Translations under genes and position numbers: made by a program
Assembly (NCBI RefSeq): GCF_000003815.2
Contig: NC_049987.1
Coordinates: forward strand, 6,743,916-6,807,915
Direction of reading: 5' to 3'
Source of the DNA: Branchiostoma floridae
Taxonomy: Eukaryota; Chordata; Leptocardii; Amphioxiformes; Branchiostomatidae
Length of the DNA stretch: 64,000 nucleotides
Notes under the pieces: model-generated
Told to the model about the DNA's origin: nothing
Databases searched by the model: none
What the model saw: only the letters and a program-made list of their open reading frames with translations
Shown here: positions 56,598-64,000 of the stretch, in pieces
Numbering within the stretch: the stretch's first letter is position 1
Layout of the letters: the number at the start of each line of letters is the position of its first letter

Positions 56598-57564
56598 TTA
56601 ATTATAAGAGTGGTAAAAAAAAGGATTAGAAATTTGGAATTGGGTTGTCACTTCACCATGCAAGCTCAGAGTTATCTTTTTTCTCATCAACTTTTCAAAC
56701 CAAATTGATATTAATAATACTTCAATTGTGGTGTAAAAAAACTGGCTTGTACATGTATGTAGCTTATAAAGTTTCCCCCTCTTGCTATATCTCTATATCA
56801 GACAATAAAAGAAATAATCTTGTAGTATGTAGCTAGTCCCAGTGTGGCAGTTATACACACCTGCATGTAGTAGGGTGAAGACTGTGATAGAACTGTCTTG
56901 TATATCTGTAGTGTTCCGTGTGTCCAACAGACTCCAGAGGTTTTTCTCACCTGAACAAAACGTTATTTTGATAGACACCCTATTTGTGCATCAAAGTTTC
57001 TATTTTATGGACCTATATCTTCTCCTTTGGGAATACAAAGGCTTAGAAAATGGGGAAAAATCAAAATCCAAAAAAAAGATGAAGCCTCAAAAGATATTAG
57101 ACTAGTGTATCATTCTGTGAACAGTACAGTCAAGTTGACATTGTCTGGAAACTTCTGTGCTTCAAGTTATAGACTGTTGTAAAATCACTGGACTGGCTTT
57201 CCTGTGTATAAATCATGAAGAGTGAAGTTTGTTTAATTGTGGAAAAAGGAGAGAACCATCATGTAATATCAAGTTTAATGCTTGTCGTTTGAAATATGTT
57301 GTAACTTCATTCAAAAGGAAAGATGTCAAAATAGTCAGGAATTAGAGTTTTTTTCCTGAAGTTGCAAAAAAATGACTTTTAGTTGTTTGCTTTCATTTTG
57401 AAAAGGCAGCAAAAAATTGTTTGCAGTGATCCAGGGTTTTCCTTAAATGTGCACAGCACCATCTAGCACCCGACTGAGGTACTGCATGTTCAGCTTTATC
57501 ATTAGTATTTACTGTAACAGTATTTACTGCAGGTTTTGATTAAAGCTCCGTGTCCTTATATACT

Positions 57565-57646
57565 TATATTTCAGCCATACCATATATGGTATGGTGAAAT
57601 ATATTGTATTCGTAATGTTTCTTTCTTTCTTTCTTTCTTTCTTTCT
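57565..57646. repeat. Palindrome plus (TTTC)n
   Basis: 57565-57603 is a near-perfect palindrome (TATATTTCA..CCATACCATATATGG..TGAAATATA), followed at 57618-57646 by TTTC repeats. It may mark the end of a transposable element. Confidence 0.75.
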
Positions 57647-58009
57647 CCTGTCAAATCTTCAAAGTGATTCATCTCCGTCATTCCGTGGTTGAATGACCTG
57701 AAATTTGGCACAAGGGTAGAGTGGGTCAATACCGAGGTGCTGTTTTCTCATTTTTTTCATATCTGCCTCTAAAATGATTTTATTGAAGTTTAAAGGTCAT
57801 GTTTTGACCAAAACGGTATATTGTGGCCCCCTGTTCCCTTGAATTACAATGGAATGACCTTAAATTTCGTGTAGATAGGCATTAGATAGTTGGTAAAATG
57901 ATCCAAGTAAAATTTTGGGCATAAACTACTTTAAAATGCTTAATTTCAGCGCTTTTCTGAGGGGAAATTGGTTTTCTTTCGGCTTCCTGCCGTGAACTCC
58001 AGTGACCCC

Positions 58010-58380
58010 AGAGCCCACACGTGCCAGGTGCCAGCGGCCTGGGGAGAGCGAGAGTTGATTACTTTATGGACGCCAGCCAATCAGTGACGAGAAAGGCGAA
58101 TGCTAGTTAATATTCATAAGCGGGGCCTTGCAATCCCGTATATACACAAACAGATGCATATTACAGCCTTACAGTGGCCATATGGTACCCTGTGCCCGGT
58201 TTGAAATTGTAGTTTGCGAGGATTTGGAGTTCAGACAGGGTCATTTGAGCGGTAGCGGACGGTACGCGTGCATTGAACGTTAGGGTCGATGAATTTACCA
58301 ACATTCCGCATGGCACTATCAATCATTTTCGGCAGATTTGGACAGGGAAAATTGGACGGCTTGCGTTTAGTTTTGATACG
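58010..58380 (+). promoter_or_regulatory. CpG-richer promoter-like stretch
   Basis: CpG density rises here. A CCAAT box (AGCCAATCAG, 58076-58085) is followed by ATTCATAAGCGGGGCC and, at 58380, a GATAC|GTAAGT donor-like site. It could be a promoter and non-coding first exon, or the 5' region of a transposon. Confidence 0.25.
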
Positions 58381-58506
58381 TAAGTTTGACAGTGGCGAGA
58401 ATGCATGTATTTATTCCCGAACAAATGTAGGTACTTCTAGTGTTGTTGTTGTTCTTTTTGACGTAAACTTTGTACATTCAAATTGTAAGTAACTTTAAAC
58501 TGCCAG

Positions 58507-58671
58507 AGTTTGAGCCCAATAAAACACTCTCAGTACCAGAGTATCACCACTGACCTCCGAAAAGAACCCCCCGAACAAAGTAGAAACACCTATCATCCAG
58601 GTCTCGCACGCTACGAGCAGGAAATTATAACACTCAGACAAGATTACGTCCGGTGGCTGATTGCATACAAA
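58507..58671 (+). CDS. Candidate exon of unknown gene
   Basis: Fifty-five codons, phase 0/0, lie between AACTGCCAG (58498-58506) and a moderate donor AAA|GTAAAA. The text begins SLSPIKHSQYQSITTDLRKE and ends with a charged helix (ARYEQEIITLRQDYVRWLIA). It looks like a coiled-coil or microtubule-associated segment, but I cannot name it. It follows a CpG-richer promoter-like stretch. The minus strand is also open across it. Confidence 0.28.
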
Positions 58672-58739
58672 GTAAAACAATTTAACAGTGGTATGCAGGG
58701 GCATATACTTAACAAAGAATTCGAAGGAAAATGAAATAT

Positions 58740-60970
58740 ATAGATAAAGCAAAATCAAATTAACTTGTTGGTCCTGGGATCTTTCAGAAAAGAAATGAAG
58801 CGACAGAGTGGTAAAATTTTTGTAAAATTTCGAGACGTCTCCGTTTATGTAATGGCTCATACAAAACAAGAAGAAGATTGAAGTTTTTAGCTTGAAAAAA
58901 ACAACAACACTCCTACTACACAGTACCTGCACCTGCTTGACAATTATTAAAACGCATGCCATACTTGCTTAAAAAAAGTTCACTGCAATAATAAATGTAC
59001 CCACATCACAAGGAGATTATGACGGTACTTAGACCTAGTTATCGAAGTGGAAATTGTTGAATGGCGTCATGTAATTTCATGACGAAAATCTTCTGAATGG
59101 AAGATGCGTTTTTTTTTCACTCTCGGAAAAATAGGAGCTGCCGCAATTCTAAAAACCAATCAGTTATGCATAGGCGCTCCTGTGAAAGATTTTATTCTTC
59201 CATATGGGCCCGGGGCATATTGGGCAAGCTCTGTTTTGACATGGAATCAATTCACAATATTAGTTCTCTTTTGGGGATAACTTACATTAAAACATTGCAT
59301 TTTTGCGCAGGGGTGACTTGGAACAGTCCAATGTTGCGTGGGAATGGGTATGGCTGAAATATGCTGTATTTGCACCCAAGCAAATGTCGGCCTTTCTAGT
59401 TCACTTTTAAATTGTAAGCAAATAACATTATGCGTAGATATTAATATTTAAAGGCAACTATGAGTACCTTATGCATTATGATGTTAGACTGATAGTCTAA
59501 AGTGTGATATCATGCTTTGTTAAAGCCCTAGAGGTAGAATACAATGTTATGGAGGAGAGTTGTGCCATGTTGGTTTATTTTGAAGCAAATTGTATTATTT
59601 TGTTGTGTGTATATTGCGACCAAAGCTCTTGTATTTGTTGTTGCCGTTGGGTTGGATTATGTGCTGTGCTGTGTGCATTCGAATTTTCACATTTTCATTC
59701 AGTTGAATTGTAGAGTTAACAGGAAACAGGTCTTCTGTTGAAGATGGAACGATATCATGTTCATGGGTATTTATTAATCACTGTGGAATATTGATCAATG
59801 TTGATAATTTTGCGGACAATTGGTTGAATTTTGAAGACATCCATAACTTTGAAATGAGCTAGTTAATTTGTCTGTATTTGAGGATTAATGTAAAAAATAT
59901 TGTGGCTTGTTTGCATTTTTGCAGTTAGACTGGTTTGTCTTCATTGTTGAAGGTTGTGGAAACTCTAAATAGCCATTACTTGATTCCCCTCTAGTAGAAC
60001 TACCAAGACCAAAAGTGTGAGGAGTGTCTTCTATTGTTTGGTTTTCATGTTGCGTTCATTCTTAGTGCTTATTATGTGGAAATATCATTGGGAGCTGCTT
60101 TAGTTTTCTTTAAAGAACTGCTGCACTCTAGTTTAAGGCTGTCAAACTTTGTGGAAATGTTTGAGCAATTGGAGCTGTTTAGTTGTTTACTAATTCATGC
60201 GGATAGATTAAATAAAGCAAACTAATCATGCCAAGAATGAAGAATATACTTGAATCAGTATATACTAGGTCTGTATCATCATGGGATTTTGCTGATGTTG
60301 TTAATGTAGGATATAGGGAAGAAATACAATGTACATGTTATCCAGACAATTGGGTTATTTGTGAAAAGGTGTTGAATTGCAGTTTTCTTGTGCAAGTGCT
60401 TTAGAATTTCTGTCCAGATATAATTGTAGCAAAATAAAGGAATTGTGATCCTTACTGAAGCTTACAGAGTAGTAGTCATGAGCTGTGTTGCAATTTTTTG
60501 TTGCGTTTTTGTTATGATGATGTTGCTTCCCATGCCAACACCGAGCTAAGGCCACGTTGATTTGATATGGATGACATCCTCTGGGAAGCCCCAAACTGAT
60601 GCAAGCATGCGAATAAAAAAAAGTTCAGCCAAAAAAAAGTTGCCTTCATTATGAAATCTAATATAGATGTGATTAGGAAGTTTGAACATTGACCAGTCGC
60701 ATGGAGTATGAAGTACCAGCCAAAATAAAATGTGTGTTCTTTCACATCTTCTTTGGTCTTGGAGTTGCCATTCTATGACATTCCGATATATCTACTTTAA
60801 ATTCACCGCATAAATTAGCTCCTCTTTAGAAACGGCCAAATGTTGATGTGCACGCAGATGTCATCTACATATTCGAACCAGCATGACCTTTAACACCATA
60901 GGAACCTTTATTGACACAACGAGAGTACATCGACTTCTGCAAGGTCTTCTACATCAATACAGGCTTTTTA
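58740..60970. other. Non-coding between candidate exons
   Basis: 59325-59425 repeats, loosely, words found at 58400-58495 (CAAATGTnGGnnnTTCTAGT, AAATTGTAAG). No gene is supported. Confidence 0.4.
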
Positions 60971-60972
60971 TT

Positions 60973-61269
60973 TGACGTCATCTGCGCCATGTTGGATTAC
61001 AGCGTATGTCTGTTAACCACAGGAAGATGCTACTGCTTAATTCAATTACCCACCAACATGGTCGGAGTAGGATTCAGATTATGATTAGTATGACGTCAAT
61101 GAAAGCCTGTGTACATTCATACGAACACATGGATACAAAAGGAGAAACAGAAAGGCATAGTACGGAATATACATACATGTTAGGTTTAACATATCGTCTA
61201 CACTATTGGTTCTATGTATTTGTTATATATTTAGTGTGTTTGCACTTGACGTCATAGCCGCCATCCTGG
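60973..61269. promoter_or_regulatory. Three CRE sites, two paired with YY1-like motifs
   Basis: Perfect TGACGTCA palindromes lie at 60973-60980, 61091-61098 and 61247-61254. The first and last are followed 2-4 bp on by GCGCCATGTTGG and GCCGCCATCCTGG, close to the YY1 motif. They lie 300-600 bp upstream of the candidate signal-peptide exon (inference: promoter). Confidence 0.35.
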
Positions 61270-61557
61270 TTAGTTGCACCTGGAAGAGACCTATAAACTA
61301 TAAGCTGCATCTATATAATGTGTTGCCTTACGGATTCAAATTTGATTGGTAGACCGGTAAATGTATACCTGTATTATTGACGTGTTTGCAATTACATGTA
61401 CGTACGCAAAATCAACTCACCAAAGCCGCCGTTCCTGATGACAACGCCAGTGCAATAAGCCTTCTCATATTAGTTAGAGATCAGGACGCATGTGCGGCGA
61501 CGGGAATTCTAGGTAATAATATGTCAAAGAGAAAACAAAACCCGTCTGGACGTTCTT

Positions 61558-61777
61558 ATGCAAGCCGAAACAATGGTCGAGACAAGGATTTTCTTTCTCA
61601 AGGCCCTGGAATTCCTATCGCTGCACATGTTCTGTTGTCTTTGGGAGGGCTTATTACATGGGCCCACCGGATTCCAGCACGCATACATAAACGGAACCTT
61701 CAGGAGCTGCAACTCGACTTCGTCCATGACTAACTCCATGACCAAGTGCCTCGCCTGTATGACGTATATGGCCGCAG
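61558..61777 (+). CDS. Candidate first coding exon with signal peptide
   Basis: ATGs at 61558 and 61573 open a frame with GC-rich third positions that runs to donor GCAG|GTGAGC at 61778. A second donor, GCAG|GTGAGG, lies 13 bp further. The start (METRIFFLKALEFLSLHMFC-like: a basic residue, then a hydrophobic core) resembles a signal peptide. The continuation has N-glycosylation sequons NGT and NST and a CLAC pair, fitting a secreted or type I membrane protein. I do not recognise the family. Two other frames are also open over parts of this DNA, so the call is tentative. Paired CRE/YY1-like motifs lie 300-600 bp upstream. Confidence 0.35.
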
Positions 61778-61794
61778 GTGAGCTCCGCAGGTGA

Positions 61795-63424
61795 GGCTTG
61801 GATGCTGTTTAGTAAACTCCCTTTTCAAATGCTGATCCTGCATGACTGTCCATCAAGTACGCAGTTCAATTATCGGTTCAACCAATGAGAGAGCGGCTGC
61901 ATGTCCGTCAATTTGCGTATTTATTCTTTTATTTTCCATCTCTACGTTTGGACGGAGAAGAGCGAGATTATATTGGATCGTTCTATTAATTTTCAGTTAA
62001 TGTCTAGACACCATATGTGGCTATCTATTGTCTTTTGAGATGGCATCGTAGCTTAGGTGCCCTTTTGTAGTTTCCTGGTAAAGTTTGATGAGCGCCATGC
62101 CGTCCTCTGACATATCAAATTCAATTTACATGTTGGTACTACATACCACGTGAAACTGATGAAAGTCTATTCTGCAGTACCGCTCCCAGCCACCGCGAGA
62201 AAAGTCAATTACTAGTAGGAAAGGCAAATGTAAGAAATTCGAGGCTTAGACTTTGAAATTGCAACTATTCAACTTCAAGACACTTCACAAACCATTCCAT
62301 GGAATGTTAGCTTATAAATGACGCGTTTTTCACTTGTACATGTATTTCAGCAAGAGGAGTTGAGTGGTCGAGTGTAACGTTAAATGAAAACGTTCTATAG
62401 GGCTACATATACTACGACCACATTTCAATCGTATTGACGAGACGTGTACTCATCGGTGAAAAGTTAGACTTTATTGAGAAATACATGGCGTGAGAAAGGA
62501 AGACGTCTGGCGTCTTTCGTCATCACTTTTTTTTCACAACTATCGATTCTAGCGAGAAGTCGGCACAACAGTCAACAAGGCAGGATTCCGGAAACATCTA
62601 AGTAAGTAGAAGATGATATGTTACCGGTAATGCCCCTGCCACACAGTTGTAAAATCGGTCAGCCGACAAGTCGAGCTCTAAGGGACCTTTTCGACAGATG
62701 CACCCAGTGTTCTTCAAATCATCGTGCCATTTCCAGAGATCCGCAGGGGTTTGCAGAAAACGAAGCCCCGCCCAAAGTGCTGCGGTGGATTTCCAGGTGA
62801 AAAATACGCTTCAGTCCCCGGCAAGTTTTGAATTCCTGCGACTTTCTGTTGATCAACAAATCCCCCGAAGCTCATCGACTGTGTGAGAGGTTTATTAGCT
62901 ATATGATTTCTTACTTGAGTTCTTAGATTATGATGTAGGAAAATAAATAGGCGTGGCCTTATTCGGATATCCATCTATTACTACAATCTCTTTACTCAAT
63001 TACTACAATAGGAGACTTGAGTACTGACACATTGTTATCACTGATAACAATTCTAAAAGGAGGACAGAATACTTTTAAAGTGGTCAAATTGGCGCAAGGA
63101 GAGTTACAGTCATGCCAACCATGTACCTTGACAAGTCAGGTGTGCAGCAAAAGTCACGTTTGAACAGCGACATCTAGCGGTTGACGATCAATTGACACAG
63201 AAAATTGGAAATGAAAGGATTTCTATAGCGACATTTTCAGACACTCAAGTGTCATGAACGAATAAAGAAATCAGTAGTTTGTTGCAAAACTCAAATCTAA
63301 CACCACGTTGGCTGAAAGTAATATGTAAGTAATGAATGTTTCTCTGTGGCCATTTTAGACATTGTACAGTTGTAGCCATCAATTTTGAGTTCAGAGAAAA
63401 ATCTAACAACCTTGACTCGAGGTC
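61795..63424. other. Region between signal-peptide exon and Cys-loop exon
   Basis: 62618-62800 is an open, fairly GC-rich stretch ending at a possible donor TTTCCAG|GTGAAA. The minus strand is also open there, so no call is made. A CTCF-like word lies at 63166-63182. The Cys-loop 3' UTR probably occupies the right half. Confidence 0.4.
62891..62896 (-). terminator. Possible poly(A) signal of the Cys-loop gene
   Basis: TTTATT on the plus strand is AATAAA on the minus strand, the first one found downstream of the TGA (about 530 bp after it). This rests on position and motif only. Confidence 0.3.
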
Positions 63425-63706
63425 TCACAAGAACAATAGGTAAGCATTCCAGTACATCAGATTAAAGAGGAAGAACCCTAGCGGAAACAGTCCGCGCGAC
63501 AGGCGGTCCAAGTTCTTGGCGCGATCCATGTACTTGTTCCGCTCCCGCTCGGGTGGCGGTCTCTGCTGACTGCTGCACTTCTCACTTTTGATGTCCAAGC
63601 TAGAGGGCACTTCTTCTTTTAGGCTGACGTTCTTGACGTGGTGCAACCATGTGCGCTGCCGCAAGGTGGCGTAGTCCTCCTTCGGCGGCGGAATAACTTT
63701 TCCGTT
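63425..63706 (-). CDS. Cys-loop ligand-gated channel (GABA-A/glycine-receptor-like), last exon
   Basis: Reading leftwards, acceptor TTTGCTTTCAG is followed by 93 codons and TGA at 63427-63425. The text begins NGKVIPPPKEDYATLRQRTW, continues through a basic stretch RERNKYMDRAKNLDRLSR, and ends with the hydrophobic LFPLGFFLFNLMYWNAYL. The 'AKxxDRxSRxxFPxxFxxFNxxYWxxY' ending is the membrane-proximal helix plus TM4 of anion-type pentameric receptors. The rest of the exon is the tail of the variable TM3-TM4 cytoplasmic loop. The extracellular domain and TM1-TM3 must lie beyond the right edge of the window. Whether it is a GABA- or glycine-type subunit, or an invertebrate-specific clade, cannot be told from TM4. 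It is transcribed toward the DUF4139 gene. Confidence 0.82.
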   Translation of the reverse strand, partial: NGKVIPPPKEDYATLRQRTWLHHVKNVSLKEEVPSSLDIKSEKCSSQQRPPPERERNKYMDRAKNLDRLSRGLFPLGFFLFNLMYWNAYLLFL

Positions 63707-64000
63707 CTGAAAGCAAAGATCAACATGAAAGCATCATGAGGAATAGGGCATAAAGTCGACAGAATTGCATTGTGAAATATCTGCTTTCCTTCCTTCCATT
63801 CTCTTACCAAGGCCAAAACAGAGGTATCAATCAATCAACTGATGTGCTTGTTTGTTTGCTTGTTCTGGTGTGTGTCTGCAGATCTACAATTGGCATTCAA
63901 AGTCTAGTCTTTCTGACTGTCTCTGTTCGTTTCCATCTTGGAACGATTTATTAACTTTGGGGTTAAGAAGACTTCATGAATATAATAGTCATAACCGACA

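Larger units (their letters stand above)
55407..56830 (+). other. Probable 3' UTR with poly(A) signal
   Basis: After the stop codon the first AATAAA found on this strand is at 56804-56809. If used, the 3' UTR is about 1.4 kb and includes the 55541-55760 minisatellite and a TA-flanked MITE (56314-56597). No transcript evidence is available. Confidence 0.4.

Noticed and set aside
58495-58962. 155-codon minus-strand ORF
   Set aside because: Phenylalanine-rich translation of A-rich DNA with no domain. It overlaps the plus-strand candidate exon, whose splice phase is tidier.
61429-61460. Similarity of CCTGATGACAACGCCAG to the 45-kb array word CCTGACGACAACGCCAA
   Set aside because: It is too short to show relationship. 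No other array words are present nearby.

Overview
The window looks like animal (metazoan) nuclear DNA: AT-rich non-coding sequence, short GC-rich coding exons bounded by GT/AG splice sites, and many small inverted-repeat transposons. The best-supported gene belongs to the DUF4140/DUF4139 family (C. elegans F37C4.5-like, related to bacterial MuiA), which I know from invertebrates. Together with the dense MITEs and the frequent ACATGTA words, this suggests an invertebrate deuterostome such as amphioxus (Branchiostoma). That species call is an inference.

Layout. From 1 to about 30.4 kb I find no convincing coding exon. The stretch holds degenerate tandem repeats (1.2, 7, 17.3, 20.4-21.1, 23.4-24.1 and 28.9-29.6 kb), at least eight short DNA transposons with readable terminal inverted repeats and target-site duplications, a retrotransposed tRNA-Glu copy with an encoded CCA, and a LINE-like 3' tail. 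From 30,883 to 55,406 (+) runs the DUF4139 gene: eleven well-supported exons plus a 42-nt micro-exon, together coding for about 548 residues. They cover the end of DUF4140, a coiled coil, the DUF4139 domain and the stop codon. The 5' exons encoding the start of DUF4140 were not found. One intron holds a 5.6-kb TA-flanked transposon inserted 6 bp after a splice donor. From 57.5 to 62 kb there are promoter-like CpG-richer stretches and two candidate exons of unknown genes, one with a probable signal peptide. At 63,425-63,706 on the minus strand lies the last exon of a Cys-loop (GABA-A/glycine-receptor-like) channel, with TM4.

The main unusual result is that the DUF4139 gene has repeatedly duplicated its own exon edges locally. 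Decayed or fresh copies of exon ends or starts lie just beyond exons A, E, F, H and K and just before exon G. One copy, next to exon A, still forms an intact phase-0/0 mini-exon whose differences fall mostly at third codon positions. This looks like exon birth by tandem duplication of splice-junction segments. The short transposons form several families that can be told apart by target-site length: TA, TAA, TTAA, 5 bp, 6 bp, 8 bp and 9 bp.
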